A model generated the notes under the pieces. It searched no databases and was not told the origin of the DNA. It saw only the letters and a program-made list of their open reading frames with translations. A stretch of DNA of 64,000 nucleotides from Lojkania enalia. Taxonomy: Eukaryota; Ascomycota; Dothideomycetes; Pleosporales. The position numbers were made by a program, and so were the translations under genes. Below are positions 1 to 14,464 of this stretch, piece by piece (the stretch's first letter is position 1; the number at the start of each line of letters is the position of its first letter). The DNA lies in the NCBI GenBank assembly GCA_010094045.1, contig ML986609.1, positions 281,909-345,908 of the forward strand, written 5' to 3'.

Positions 1-1600
1 ATCTAGACTTGCTATAGTAGTTATAATACTTTTAGTATAATATACCTACTTTTCTATACTTTCTACCTATATATACTTTATCTTCTAACTATTTATCTAC
101 CTCCTTTTAAGTAGTTATTTTAGTAGCTTTAGCTTTAATAAAACTACTTTACTTTTATAGAACTTTTTTTAATTACTTTTTATACTATAATAGAGTTTTA
201 TTTACTTTTTAAAGCTAACTAATTTAATACTAAAATAGTATATATAAGTAAACTATTTATATAGTATTTTTAGTAAATAAATTAAAAGAATTATTAATTA
301 TAGTAGATAAACTATTCTAATATCTAGTAATATAGTCTTAAATTAGTATTATTTAAGACTCTAATTTAATAGTATTAGTTAGTATTTTTAACTTCTAAAG
401 GTAACTAGCTACTAATAATAGTAATAGAGTATAAAGTTTAATATTAAGCTTTAATAATACTATATTAAAATTATATAGTATTAGACTAGTACTTTAAAAG
501 CTTATATATATATTAGCCTTAATAATAGAGTACTAATATATTATATAAAAGATTAGTAGAAAGTTAAGTTTTATAATATAATAGATACTAGCTTATATAA
601 GCTTATTAATCTTATGCTTATATACTTTCTTTAATAGTAAGAAGTAGCTTATATCTAGAAGCTATAATAGATATAATAAATATACTAATATATATAATAG
701 AATAATATTCTTCTTTTTATAGAGTAGCTAAAATTTAGTAGATCTATAGCTCTTATAACTATTAATAACTAGTAGATAATAAGTACCTACTATATATTAT
801 CTTATATACTAATTAAAATACTCTAGCTATTTAATTATAAACTTATTATTTATCTATCTACTATTATTTAGTATAATTACTCTTTTAAATAGTATATTAT
901 TATTCTAATACTATATAGAGAGGTATTATTTACTAGTAAAGATAATAAATAGTAGGATAATATTACTATAAGTACTAATAGTCTAAATAACTATTATCTA
1001 TTTATAATTATCTAGTTATAGTAATTTTAGTTAACTAGCTAATAGTTTAATACTAGTAACTATTTTACTAGTAGATATAATATTTATTTAGAAACCTATC
1101 TTATTAAAATTATAAATATTATTATTAGTAATACTATACTTTACTTTAGTATTATATACTAAATTAAACTAATTACTAATAACTTTAGAATTTTTATAGA
1201 AAGTTTTTTAATAGTTATATTTTTAATAGAAGTATATTTTAAGTTTAAAAATATAATTAATAAAGTTTATTAACTAGTTTTTACTAATCTAGTTTATAAA
1301 GCGAGCTCTAAGTAAATAGTTAACTATATCTTATATACTATTAATTATAGGAGGGTATTTATAAGATAATAGGTCTAGTATATACTATATTATAGTTAAT
1401 TCTTCTAGCTTTATAAGCTTTTTTAAATTGAGCTTATAATTATATTATAAAAGTTTACTAGTATATTAGTTTTTAAGCGTTATTTAAAAGATACTATAGG
1501 TAGCTATAGTATTTTATATACTCTAAATTTAATCTTAATTAATAGCTAAAATAGCTAATAATATCTAATCTTTTTAATAGATTAATTAAGGTTAAGGTAG
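1..1600 (-). mobile_element. RIP-degraded relic of a pogo/Fot1-like DNA transposon (no ends seen)
   Basis: No open frame survives. Stretches at about 440-600 and 1,320-1,480 align by eye, in the same orientation, with the better preserved pogo-like elements at 2,276-4,119 and 26,054-33,974 (shared words such as the 'cttaaaagcttatata' block). That places transposase sense on the minus strand. CA and TG dinucleotides are almost absent, as expected after heavy RIP. I could not find terminal inverted repeats, so the element may be truncated or extend left of the window. Confidence 0.45.
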
Positions 1601-2275
1601 TTACTATATTATATTATAAGTAGATAGAATATAATTTCTTAGTAAAAGTAGGTAACTTATTTAGGTAAATAACTTATTTATAAAATATATTATAATATTA
1701 TTATATAATAATAACTAATTATACTAATATACCTATAATCTAATCTAATCTTTAATATAATACTACTATATAAATTAAACTAATTTAACTTTTAATATAA
1801 TATTATTATATAATAATAATAAATTATATTAATATACTTATAATATAGTTTAAATCTTCTAAATTTAGTTTAAATTTTATAAATTCTTATTAAATTCTAG
1901 GAAATTTTTTAAAAGAAGTTAGAGTAGAAGTATAAATTAAAAAGCTATTATAAAAAGTATTCTAAAATATTATAAAATAGACTATTAAAATAAGATAAGT
2001 AAAAATATATATTTTTAGTTTAAATAAAAATTAGAGTATAGATAAATAATAGAAGTTTAACTTTATTAAAAGATAATAAATTAATAATATATAGTTTAAT
2101 AAAAAAACTTTTATAAATAATATTTATAGAAGTAAAGTCTAAATAGAAACTAGAATTAGAGTAATAAACTAGAATTTTTCTACTCTTCTCTCCTTTTTAT
2201 ATTCTTATAGAAGTTTAATAATAGAAGAGAGGTATTATTATAAAATTAGCTTCTATTTAATTCTATACTAATATA
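1601..2275. other. RIP-degraded AT-rich stretch, unassigned
   Basis: Very TA-rich sequence with short ATTATTATATAATAATA-like repetitions around 1,690-1,850. No gene or recognisable element end is visible. It is the left flank of the pogo-like insertion that begins at 2,276. Confidence 0.5.
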
Positions 2276-2320
2276 CCTTATAAGTAAGCGGCCTATATAA
2301 GTAAGCGGTCCACCCTATTA
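2276..2320 (+). repeat. Left terminal inverted repeat of pogo-like copy 1
   Basis: Begins CCTTATAAG directly after TA and contains two AAGCGG words about 17 bp apart. It matches the reverse complement of 4,075-4,119 with only RIP-type differences. Confidence 0.75.
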
Positions 2321-4074
2321 ACTTTTTTAACCTTTATATATATATAGCTTAACAACTAAGTAATATAATAGTAATTTACAACTTACGCAATTATTCTATA
2401 GAAACTTCTATATCTTTCTAGTATATATAAGAATTATATCTAGTTTTACCGTAGCAGTTATAGCATGCTTTATACTATCCGCTTATATCTAATCGCATCC
2501 TAAATTAGCGTATTATAGCCCGAGTTTCCTTCTTATTATCCTTTTTAGCAATAATTATCTCTTCTTATACTTTTATTAGGGTCTCTTACACTTAAATCTA
2601 CCTTTTTTTCTACTATTTCTATTTTATTACTACTTTATTCACTTTTTAAAGGCTGACAATTTTATTATATATTAATCCGATCTGATATATTACTTTTATA
2701 GAGCCTTTCTTAAGCTGATTTAGCTTCTTAATAATAGAAGCTAGCGAAGAACTTATATCCCTTTAAATCCGATTATAAATTAATATTAATTAAGCTTCTA
2801 GCTCGTATATATTACTTAATATTTTTACTTTCTATAGGGTATTATCTTATACTAGTAGTATTAGCGTACGAAGTTTTATATTAAGCTTTAAAAGTACTAC
2901 TTCTAGATTAAATAAGACTAGACTAGCTCCTTAAAAGCTTATATAAATATTATCCTTTATAATTAATATATTAAAAGTAGCTTTAAAGGCTAAAAAGAAC
3001 TTAAGTTTTATAATATAGTTAATATAATTATATACTAAGACTAAGATCTAATTTTTATATATACGCTTTAATAGTAAGAAATAGCCTATATCTAGTAGCT
3101 GTAATAGGTATAATAAATAAGCTGGTATATAGAGTAGAATAATACTCTATTCCTCGTAGAATTTCTGGAAATTAAGTAAGTTATAGCTGTTATAGCTATT
3201 AAAGATTAGTAGTCGACGCGTGTCTACTATACGATCCCTTATCTACCTATAAAAATACTTTAACTACTTAATACCGAGTTTATTTATTGTCTAGCCGTTC
3301 TTACTAACTATAATAGTCTAGTTTTTAGATATATCGTCGCCTTCGTACTAGGCAGAGAGATAGTAGTAGCTAGTAATAATAATAAAGGGTAGAAGCGCCT
3401 AGCTAGTAGTATTAATCCCCTAAATTACTAAAATCTATTTATAATTATCTAATTAAATTGCTTTTAGTCGATTATATCTCTCTATATCTATAATAACTAG
3501 TTATAAAAAGATAACGCTTATTTAAAAGCTAGATTCGTCGAAGTTATATATATCCTTATCTATAATACTATACTTCTTCTTAATATGCTATATAAACTTA
3601 AACCAGCCTTTAATTACCTTAAAATCTTCGTATAGAGCTTTCTAGCAATTATAAGGCCGATTTAGGCGTGTCTTAAACTTAGAAGTATATCTAATAAAGT
3701 TCCTAGGCTAATATATACTAATCTAGCCTATACTACACTTAGTAAGTAAGCTATTAGCTATATCTTATATAGTAGCTAAGGTAGGCGTAAATCCTTATAA
3801 ATCTAGGTTAAGTATATATTAGATAATAACCTCCTCTTTAGGTTTTGTCAGTCTCTTCGAGTTAGGCTTATAATTATACTATAAGTAGATTCTAATATAT
3901 TATTAGTATATAGTTATTTAAATCGTACTAAATATTAAAGCAGCGCGTCTTTTACTATTTATTTAGCTTCTTTTAGTAGCTAAAAGGGCTAGGTTTACTT
4001 AATTCTCGTTTTAGGCTATATTCTTATTATTTCGTCGTTATATTATTATTAAAAGCTTAGGTGTCGTGTTTTAG

Positions 4075-4119
4075 TAATAGGGTAGACTACTCGCTTATAT
4101 AAGCCGCTCGCTTATAAGG
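4075..4119 (-). repeat. Right terminal inverted repeat of pogo-like copy 1
   Basis: Ends CTTATAAGG directly before TA. It is the inverted partner of 2,276-2,320. This arm keeps GCGAGCGG where the other arm has GTAAGCGG, showing unequal RIP of the two ends. Confidence 0.75.
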
Positions 4120-7100
4120 TATATTATATTTCTAATAGAAATTTAAACTAGCGTTTAGAAATATTAATAAAGTATAAATAGTAGAAAATAGACTTTATAA
4201 TCTAGTTTAACTAGAATCTATTACCTTATATATATTAAGTTTTTAATAGCTCTTAAATAAAGTTATATAAGACAATTATAATATAATAGTAAAGTTTTAT
4301 AAAGAATTAAAAATAGAAATAAGACGGGTAATAATATATATAGAATAATCTTAAGATCTAGTATTATACTTTTAACTAGTAAAAAGAATTAATAATAAAC
4401 TATACTAGTTTAAAAATAAGAAAAAATAAGTATACTATTAAAGAGTATACTTTTTAATAAAAGCTACTAATACGGGTAGGCCTATAAATCTAATTACTAC
4501 TAGAGAAAAGAAGTCTAAACTATAGGCAACTTTAGAAAAGAAGATTTAGAAGAAAGATATTAAATACTATAATTATTAGAAACTAGAATATATAGTAAAA
4601 GAATATTAAAGTAAAAAGAAAGAAAAGAAAAACTAACCTATAGAAGATAAACTATAGAAAGTAGATAAAGAAAAACTAGTCGTAACTATAGAATATAGAA
4701 CTCTATATTAGTCCTTCTATAATAAAAACAAGTGTTAAATATACTAATAACTTAAAGAAGTTATAGAATATTAGCTTTAGAAGAAAATATAACTTATAGT
4801 AATATAGAAATATATAAAAAGATAGCTAAAAGAAGTTTAGAAAGAATTAGATAAGAATAAAAAAATAAACACTTTATTATAAATAGAAGAAGCTATTATT
4901 AAAGTACTAATATCTAAACTAGTATTTAGAGTATATTCTATATATTAATAAAGAATAATCGAGTATAAATAGAGAATACCAGCTCCTATAACTACCTTAT
5001 AAGAGGAACTACCTATAAGATTCTATAATAAAAATAGGCTAAAATAAGATATTGTCGATATTTATAAAGAATAGTAAAATATCTATCTTAGAAAGATCTA
5101 TTTCTTATACTTCTAAAAATAGATAGAAATAATTAAAGTAGTAGAAGAATATTTTAATATAATAGATTAGGATAAGGCTGTATATATAATATAAAAAGTA
5201 GTAGTCTTCTTATAAAGTAAAGTACTAGTAAAATACGAGGTACTAAAGGTATTATAATATAAATAAGAATAGAACTACTAGGTTAAAAAAGATAATAACT
5301 CTTATATAAACTAATACTATCTAGTATATTTTAAGATAGTATAGATATCGTATATTAAACGATAATATAAGGCCTACTAAAAAAGAAAAGAAAATATAGG
5401 TATATAGCTAAGACGACTAAATAAAGATAAGGTACTAAGAAACCCTATAAAATAAGAAGTTATAATAGGATAGGAAGTTATAAAATAAATTTAAAACTAT
5501 ATAATACTTAAATTTAAACTTCTACTATCTAAAGTATATATTAGAGGAAGATTATAGTATAACTATTTAGAATAGAAATGCCTAAAATATATATCTATAA
5601 AAGAAGTAGTAGTCTACTAACTTAAGATAACTTAACTATATAGAAATATAGGAGAATACTATTTTATAATACTAGGATAATATTACAGCTATAAAGTATA
5701 TATACTTATTAATAGTAGAGTAATAAAGAATTTTATAGCTAGTAACTATATTACTAGAAAAGAAATACCTATAATACAACTAGAACAACCCTATATAATC
5801 TAAATTATAGAGGGAAAAGATTTTTAGAAGAAAGTTATATATACTATAAAACTAGGAGAGTTTAAAATTCTAGAAACAACCTAATAAAAATAGATATTCT
5901 AAATTATAGAAATTACCAATTATAATATTATCTTAGAGATTCTATAGCTAAGAAAGGAAAACTTTTAGATAAACTAGTAAACGGGACGAATTATTCTTAA
6001 AAACTCTAGCTAGCTAGTTAAAGAACAACTTATTATAATAGTAAAGGAAGTAGTAAAAGAATTATTTCTAATAGGAAATGTATTATATAGTATATCTAAA
6101 GAATATTAATACTTAATAAAATAATTTAAAAAACTACTATAATACCTATTTAAATATAGAGAATATAATTATAAAATTAAACTATACCTAGAAAAAGAAC
6201 CTAGATATAGACTAGTATATAGCCTAATATTAAGGGAAGTAGAAGCTCTAGAATAATATATAGATAAGTACCTGAAAAAAGGAATAATCTAAGAATTAAG
6301 TTTACTAGTAGTATACCCTATACTCTTTATAGATAAGAAAGAAATAATAGACCTATAAATATACGTTAATTATTATACTCTAAATAATATTACTATTAAA
6401 GACTAATATCCTTTACTACTTATCTAGAACTTAAAAGACTAATTAAGAGAAGCTACTATCTTTATAAAATTAGATATCTAGAATATATACTACTAGATCT
6501 ATATTAAAGAAGAAGATAAATAGAAAATAGTATTTAGGATAAAAAAGGGACTTTTTAAATACTTAGTTATACTATTTAAACTTATTAATATATTAGCTAC
6601 TTTCTAAAAACGAATTAATAAGATATTAAAACTATACCTTAAATAATTCTATATAGCCTATTTAGACAATATTCTTATATATTTAAAAATAAAATAAGAA
6701 TATAAGAAATATATTAAATAAGTATTATATATACTATAAATAGTAAAATTATACCTTAAAATAAGAAAATATAAATTCTATACTATATAAATAGACTATT
6801 AAGGATTTATTATTAAATTAGAACAACTATAAATAAATTTAAATAAATTAATAGTAATTAGAAACTAGCTAACCCTAATATTAGTTAAAGATATCTAATC
6901 TTTTATAAGATTTTATAACTTCTATTAAACCTTTATAAATAATTAAAGTAATATAACTATACCCTTAACTTAACTATTAAAAAAAATATTACTTTTATAT
7001 AGGGAAATAAATAAGAAAAGGCCTTCTAAGAAGTTAAGAAATAATTTTAATAAGAACTAGTACTAAAACTCTATAACTTAGAAAAGAAAGCTCTTATAGA

Positions 7101-9998
7101 AACTAATATATTAGGAATAAGAATAGCTAGAATTCTTATATAAGTCTATAATAGAAAATAATATCTAGTAGTATACTATTTATAAAAACTTATACTAGTA
7201 GAGATAAATTATAATATATATAACTAAGAACTTCTAGCTATTATAATATACTTTAAAGAATAGCGTATATACTTATAAGAAGTAAAATAGTAAACTAAAG
7301 TTTATTATAATTATAAGAATTTTACTACCTTTCTTACTACTAAAACTCTTACCCCTAGATAGGTTAGATAGTTATAAGAACTAGCTATATTCAACTTTAA
7401 GATTATCTATATTAGTAGAAAATAAAACTAAAGAGTAGATATATTAAGTAGAATACTAGAATATAAGTAAGAAAAAGGAACTATAGCTATACTACTAAAA
7501 ATATAGTAAGATAGAAGTATAGTATATAATTATCTAAGATTTATAGTAATAACTATTATTAAAAAAGTAAGCTAGATAATACTAATTAGGTTAGTAATAG
7601 ATAGAATACCTAAAGAACTTTAAGAATAAGAATTAGAATAGATAGATAGACTACTATACGTCTATAATTAAATCTATATACTAGTTAAAGTTAGAAAAGA
7701 ATTTATTAGGTAATTCTATAAAACTTCTACTTATAGATACTAAGAAATAGAGAAAATACTAGAACGAATCCTTAGAGGATTCTACTTTTCTAAAGTAAGG
7801 AAATAGGTAAAAAATATATTACGAGAATATATAGACTGCTAATAGAATAAATTTAATAGATATATACTTTATAAACTATTATACAACCTAAAAATACTAA
7901 CTAAACTATAAATAGAAGTTACTATAGACTTTATTATTAAGCTATTAAAGTTAAAAGACTACCCTAAAAGAGAAATATATAACTCTATTATAATAATTAT
8001 AGATAGACTTATAAAATATACTTACTTTATCCCTTATAATAAAATATTATTAGTAGAATAGATTGCGAATATCTTTCTAAAGTAGATTATTATATAATAT
8101 AGAGTACTATAGAAAATAATTATAGATTAAGATACTAAGTTTACTTTAAAATTTTAGCAAATAATTATAAACTTACTAGAAATTAAATATAAGATATTTA
8201 TAGTATTTTACTTATAAATAGATAGATAGATAAAATAAATAAACTAAATAGTAGAATAATATCTATAGTACTACTTTAACTATAGATAAAATAATTAGAT
8301 AATATTACTACTAATAGTATAACTTATATATAATAGTACTATATATAATATAACTAGAGTATTACTATTTATAGTAAACTATAGGTATAAACTAAAAACT
8401 TATAACACCCTAATTAAAATAGTATTATAAATACTCTAGATATAGGAATAAGTCGAGATTATTTAATAAACGTAAGAATTACTAAAGAAAGACCTCTAGT
8501 TTCTATAATATATTATAAAGAAATACTATAATAAGAAATATAAATAAGTACCTTACTTTAAAAAGAGAGAAAAAGTTTAACTACTATAATAAAATATTTA
8601 AAGTAAATAACTAAGTAGTAAACTAGATTATACTAAAATTAGACTATATAAGATTAAGGAATAAATATTACCCGTAAACTATTAACTTAAATTATTTACA
8701 ACTATAAAAATCTACCTAATCTTCTATATTATATTTATAGAAAAGGTATCTTAAAATACTAAACTAGTAGTATATAATATAGATATATATAGAGAAGACT
8801 AGAAATAGGAAGTTAAGAAAATAATAAAGTATAAGATATAGAATAGTAAATAATACTATCTAATTAAATGGTTAGAAATAGATAAATATAGGAACCTATA
8901 GAATAATACTTAGAAACTAGAAGAAAATCTTAGCCTTATAGTATTATAAATATATTATAAAACCTAAATTTATAAAGAAAATCTAGAGATAGAGTAGTAG
9001 GATTAAATAATATTAGCTATATTATAAGAAGCAACTCCGCTTTAGAAAGGAGACCTACTTTATAATCTACTTCTTTCTCTTCTTTAAGCTGCTTCTATAT
9101 ATATTTATAGCCCTCTATCTACCTATACTTTACTTATTTATAAATCTTCTAGAGACGCTGAATCTTTATATAAGCTACTACCACCTTATTAAAAAGTTGT
9201 TCTAACTCGTCTTAGGTTAAATAAATCTCCTCCTCTAGTTTTATAACCTTAGTATTCTACTTTACTACTAGAAAGAATTAGGAATAAACTAGTATTACGG
9301 GACTATAATATATAAGTAATCTAAGTATCGCAATCCGCATTATATAATAAATATATACTAGTATAAAGGTACTCTAAATAATATAACTTTTTAGGTATTT
9401 TCTTCTTATCTATCTTATAAGTTAACTCTTTATAAGAATATTAGAAATAAGGTATAATAATCTCGCCTAAATAGTCTATATAATTAGTATAATAGTATCT
9501 ATCTAGGGTTAAATAATAAAGGGGAGGTATTAGAAATATATATAATCTTAGTAAAGATAGTATACTAACCCTACTATATACTAGATTAGGATAGGAAAAC
9601 TCTTAAGCTGAAAACTTAGAGGAGAAAAATAGTATTATAGATACCCCTACGAAAATTCCTATACTAGACTTAATCGAGATCTAGAACTTTATATAACTAG
9701 AAAAATAAAACTAATATAAGATATATAACGCGCTTAATAGTTTAGTTAACTAAGTAACTAAGTATATTTAGTTGCTTATATAGCTAAGTAACTAAATAAG
9801 AAGAATAGTAAGGGAATTAAATTATATTTAATAATCTTACAACTCTAACCTTTATAACTCTTTATAGTTAATTTAAATATCTTTTATATACTCTACTTAT
9901 ATAATTCTATTATAAGTCTATAAGAATAATTCTCTGTAGTATATAATTACTCTTAGTTATTACCCTATCCTATATCTAGCTAATTAGAAGCTATTATA
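4120..9998 (+). mobile_element. Ty3/gypsy chromodomain retrotransposon A, copy 1 (5'-truncated, RIP-inactivated)
   Basis: Gag and pol run left to right with stops throughout. From about 4,141 the sequence reads as capsid-type Gag. At 4,558-4,610 a retroviral-type zinc knuckle (C-x2-C-x4-H-x4-C) is visible with its Cys codons mutated to Tyr. At about 6,355-6,690 the reverse transcriptase gives YVNYYTLNNITIKD and AYLDNILIY, the mutated forms of the usual VDYR and YLDDILIY motifs. At about 7,918-8,330 the integrase core reads DFIIKLLKLKD and IIIDRLIKYTYFIPY. A chromodomain-like stretch lies near 8,820-8,960. A purine tract precedes the 3' LTR at 9,528. No 5' LTR is seen at the left edge. Confidence 0.82.
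9528..9998 (+). repeat. 3' LTR of gypsy A copy 1 (471 bp)
   Basis: It begins TATTAG after the purine tract AAAGGGGAGG and ends CTATTATA, consistent with TG...CA termini changed by RIP. It matches 34,147-34,618 over its whole length. It contains a cluster of short AACTAAGTAACTAAG-like palindromic words near 9,740-9,800. Confidence 0.75.
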
Positions 9999-11374
9999 AG
10001 TAGCTTCTTCTATTTATAACGGGGTATTTATTTTTTTATCCTTATCTAATTCTTCTTAAACTTCTTCTAGCTACCTTTTTATACGTTTCTATATTACTAT
10101 AAGTTGTATTTTTTTTAAAGCTAATATCCTATAGTTTCTTTAAATTATTAGTATATTTAATACTTATCTTTATTATAGAAGAACTAATATAGAGTTCTAT
10201 ATTCTATAGTTACGGCTAGTTTTTCTTTGCCTACTTCCTGCGGTTTATCTTTTATAAGCTAGTTTTTCTTTTCTTTCTTTTTACTTCGATATTTCTTTAT
10301 TATATATTCTAGTTTCTAATAATTATAGTATTTAATATCTTTCTTCTAAGTCTTCTTTTCTTAAGTTACCTATAGCTTAGGTTTCTTTTCTCTAATAGTA
10401 TTTAAATTTATAGGTCCGCCTGTATTAGTAGTTTTTACTAAAAAGTATATTCTTTAATAGTATACTTATCTTTTCTTATTTTTAAACTAATATAGTTTAT
10501 TATTAATTCTTTTTACTAGTTAAAAATATAATACTAGGTTTTAAGGTTATTCTATATATATTATTACCCTTCTTATTTCTATTTTTAATCTTCTATAGAA
10601 CTTTACTATTATACTATAGTCGTTTTATATAACTTTATTTAAGAGCTGTTAAAAACTTAATATATATAAGATAATAAATTCTAGTTAAACTAGGTTGTAA
10701 AATTTATCTTCTACTACTCGTACTTTATTAATATCTCTAAATACTAGTTTAAATTTCTATTAGAAGTATACTAGGCTTATAAATATTATCTTAATTTTAC
10801 TTTTCTAGTATTCTTCTATATAGTTCTTAAAATCTATTAGAAAGGACTAGAACTAGTTAAGTAGTTTACCTATTAAATAGGCTCCTATAAATAGTACTTT
10901 CTTATTTTTATATTAGATAATATCTAGATTAGTATTAATATAAATTCTTACTACTACTAATAATTTTTTAAATTTAGACCTAGTTCTATTAAATTTATTA
11001 CTAATAATATATTATTAGTAATACTCTTTTAACTTATTTAAGTTTCTAGATAATTCCTATAAGTTCTATTCCTTATTTACTATTAACTATTCCTTATATT
11101 TCTTTAAGACTTTTAAAAAAGCTATTTTAAGTTTCCTTTAAGCTTTTTATCTATTTATCTACTAGAACTAGTTATTTCTATTATTATATTAATTTATTCT
11201 ATATTCTTATAAATATAGTTATTATACCTACCTCTAAAGAGGTAGCCTTACTAGCTAATCCTAATATTCTACTTACGTAAGTTTCCTATATTACTTACTA
11301 AAAGTATTTCTTTTCTTATAACTAGAGTAGTTTAACTAATCTTACTTCTTCTAACCTTATAAAGGTAGTTAAAG
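9999..11374 (-). mobile_element. Inverted gag fragment of gypsy A
   Basis: This is the reverse complement of the gag region at about 12,345-13,745, including the same zinc-knuckle segment, so the gag reads right to left. It abuts the 3' LTR of copy 1 at 9,998 with no pol attached. Together with the LTR at 11,375 it forms the left arm of a large head-to-head inverted repeat. Confidence 0.7.
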
Positions 11375-11710
11375 TATAACTACCTCTAATTAGCTAGATA
11401 TAAAATAGGGTAATAACTAAAAGTAATTATATACTATAGAGGATTATTTTTATAGGCTTATAATAGAAATATATAAGTAGAATATATAAAGAATATTTAA
11501 GTTAACTATAAAGAATTATAAAGATTAGAGTTATAAGATTATTAAATATAATTTAGTTCTCTTAATATTTCTTCTTACTTAGTTACTTAGTTAACTAAGC
11601 TACTAAATATATTATATATCTTATATTAACCTTATTTTTCTAGCTATATAGAGTCTTAGATCTTATTTAGGTCTAATATAAGGATTCTTATAAGGGTATT
11701 TATAATACTT
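11375..11710 (-). repeat. LTR of gypsy A, inverted orientation (partial)
   Basis: Reverse complement of the 3' part of the 471-bp LTR, including the AACTAAGT palindromic cluster. The outer boundary near 11,710 is where similarity fades, so the end is approximate. Confidence 0.62.
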
Positions 11711-11985
11711 CTATACTTATACTACCCTTACTATAATACTTAAACTAGCTACTAGTAATAATTATTAACTACTAGCTAGAATATAACTAACTTATTTTAA
11801 CTGTAATAGAAGAAGGTTTTACTAACCCAGCTAGCCTATATAATAGTATAGACTTAGCTTCTATAAAAACCTATATAATATAGATATATCTATTTTTTAT
11901 ATAATATTTTAATATTTATATATAATATATAGTAATAGAGTTAACTATTTAAAGTATAATTAACTAACTATATATAAGTATTACG
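11711..11985. other. Spacer between the two head-to-head LTRs
   Basis: About 275 bp of RIP-degraded sequence between the inverted and direct LTR pieces of element A. No gene seen. Confidence 0.5.
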
Positions 11986-12344
11986 GATACTCTTATAGAA
12001 ATCCCTATATTAGACCTAATTAAGATCTAAAACTCTATATAACTAGAAGAATAAGGTTAATATAAAATATATAATACGTTTAGTAGCTTAGTTAACTAAA
12101 TAACTAAGTATACTTAGTCGCTTAAATAGCTAAATAACTAAGTAGGAAGAATAGTAAGAGAACTAAATTATATTTAATAATCTTACAACTCTAACCTTTA
12201 TAACTTTTTATAGTTAACTTAAATATCTTTTATATACTCTACTTATATACTTCTATTATAAGCCTATAAGAATAATTCTCTATAGTATATAATTACTCTT
12301 AGTTATTACCCTATCTTATACCTAGTTAATTAGAGGCTGTTATA
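11986..12344 (+). repeat. 5' LTR of gypsy A copy 2 (5'-truncated)
   Basis: Matches the last roughly 360 bp of the 471-bp LTR at 9,528-9,998 and ends CTGTTATA. The first 110 bp or so of the LTR are not recognisable here. Confidence 0.65.
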
Positions 12345-14464
12345 CTTTAACTACCCTTATAAAGCTAGAAGAAGTAAGACTAGTTAGACTACCCTAGTTA
12401 TAAGAAAAGAAATACCTTTAGTAAGTAATATAGGAAACTTACGTAAGTAGAATATTAGGATTAGCTAGTAAGGCTACCTCTTTAGAGGTAGATATAACAA
12501 CTATATTTATAAGAATATAGAACGAATTAATATAATAATAGAAATAACTAGTTCTAGTAGACAAATAGATAAGAAGCCTAAAGGAGACTTAAAACAGCCT
12601 TCTTAAAAGTCTTAAAGGAATATAAGAAATAGTTAATAGTAAGTAAAGAATAGAACTTATAAGAATTATCTAGAAACTTAAGTAAGTTAAAAGAGTACTA
12701 CTAATAATATATTATTAGTAATAAATTAAGTTAGTACTATTTAATAAGTTTAACGGAACTAGATTTAAATTTAAAGAATTTCTAGTAGTAGTAAAAATTT
12801 ATATTAATACTAATCTAGATATTATCTAATATAAAAATAAGAAAGTACTATTTATAGGAGCCTACTTAATAGGTAAACTACTCGACTAGTTCTAGTCCTT
12901 CCTAATAGATTTTAAGAACTATATAGAAGAATACTAGAAAAGTAAAACTAAAGTAATATTTATAAGTCTAATATACTTCTAATAGAAATTTAAACTAGCG
13001 TTTAGAGATATTAATAAAGTATAAGTAGTAGAAGATAGATTTTATAATCTAGTTTAACTAGGATCTATTACCTTATATATATCGAGTTTCTAACAACTCT
13101 TAAATAAAGTTGTATAGAACGATTATAGTATAATAGTAAAGTTCTATAGAAGATTAAAAATAGAAATAAGACGGGTAATAATATATATAGAATAACCTTA
13201 AGATCTAGCGTTATATTTTTAACTAATAAAAAGAATTAATAATAAACTATACTAGTTTAAAAATAAGAAAAGATAAGCGTACTACTAAAGAGTATATATT
13301 TTAGTAAGAGCTACTAACGTAGGCGGACTTATAGATCTAAGTGCTACTAGAGAAAAGAAGCCTAAGCTATAGGTAACTTAAGAAAAAAAGACTTAGAAGA
13401 AAGATATTAAGTACTATAATTATTAGAAACTAAGATATATAGTAAAAGAATATTAAAGTAAAAAGAAAGAAAAGAAAAACTAGCTTATAGAAAATAAATC
13501 GCAGGAAGTAGGTAAAGAAAAACTAACTATAACTATAGAATATAGAACCTTATATTAATCCTTCTATAATAAAGATAAGTATTAAATATACTAACAACTT
13601 AAAGAAGCTATAAGATATTAGCTTTAGAAGAAAATATAACTTATAGTAACGTAGGAACGCATAAAAAGATAGCTAGAAGAAGTTTAAGAAGAATTAAATA
13701 AGGATAAAAAAATAAATACTCTATCGTAAATAGAAGAAGCTACTACTAGAGTATTAATACTTAAACTAGTATTTAAAGTATATTTAATATACTAATAAAG
13801 AATAATCGAGTATAAATAGAGAACCCCGGCTTCTATAGCTATCCTATAAGAGGAACTACCTATAAGATTCTATAATAAAAATAGACTAGAATAAGATATT
13901 ATTAACGTTTATAAAAAATAGTAAAATACCTACCCTAGAGAGATCTACTTCTTATACTTCTAAAAATAGATAGAAACGACGAAAGTAGTAGAAGAATATT
14001 TTAATATAATAGATTAGGGTAAGGCTATATATATAGTATAAAAAGTAGTAGCTTTCTTATAAAGTAAAGTACTAGTAAAATACTAGATACTAAAGGCATT
14101 ATAATATAAATAAGAATAGAACTACTAGGTTAGAGAAGATAATAACCCTTATATAAACTAATACTATCTAGTATATTTTAAGATAGTATAGATATTATAT
14201 ATTAAATAATAATATAAGGCCTACTAAAAAAGAAAAGAAAATATAGGTATATAGCTAAGATAACTAAATAAAGATGAGGTACTAGAAAACCCTCTAAAAT
14301 AAAAAGTTATAATAGAATAGAAAGTTATAAAATAAATCTAAAACTATATAGTATTTAAATTTAAACCTTTACTATCTAAAGTATATATTAGAAGAAGATT
14401 ATAATATAACTATCTAGAACGGAAATGCCTAAAATATATATCTATAAAAGAAGTAGTAGCCTAT
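12345..14464 (+). mobile_element. Gypsy A copy 2, gag to start of pol
   Basis: Co-linear with 4,135-5,617 of copy 1, plus the upstream gag region missing there. The zinc-knuckle block is near 13,400-13,450. Copy 2 breaks off at a position equivalent to about 5,617 of copy 1, where gypsy B begins. The rest of its pol resumes at 23,311. Confidence 0.75.

Larger units (their letters stand above)
2276..4119 (-). mobile_element. pogo/Fot1-like (Tc1-mariner) DNA transposon, RIP-inactivated, copy 1
   Basis: The element is 1,844 bp, the usual size of fungal pogo/Fot1 elements, with inverted termini of about 45 bp and TA on both sides (2,274-2,275 and 4,120-4,121). Each terminus carries two copies of an AAG(C/T)(A/G)AGCGG word. 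The minus-strand sequence from about 4,050 leftward is co-linear with the start of the copy at 58,986. There a Psq-type helix-turn-helix N-terminus can be inferred once TAA/TAG codons are read as mutated Gln. No open frame remains because of C-to-T changes on both strands. The superfamily rests on TA target, size, inverted repeats and N-terminal pattern; the catalytic triad was not located. Confidence 0.72.
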
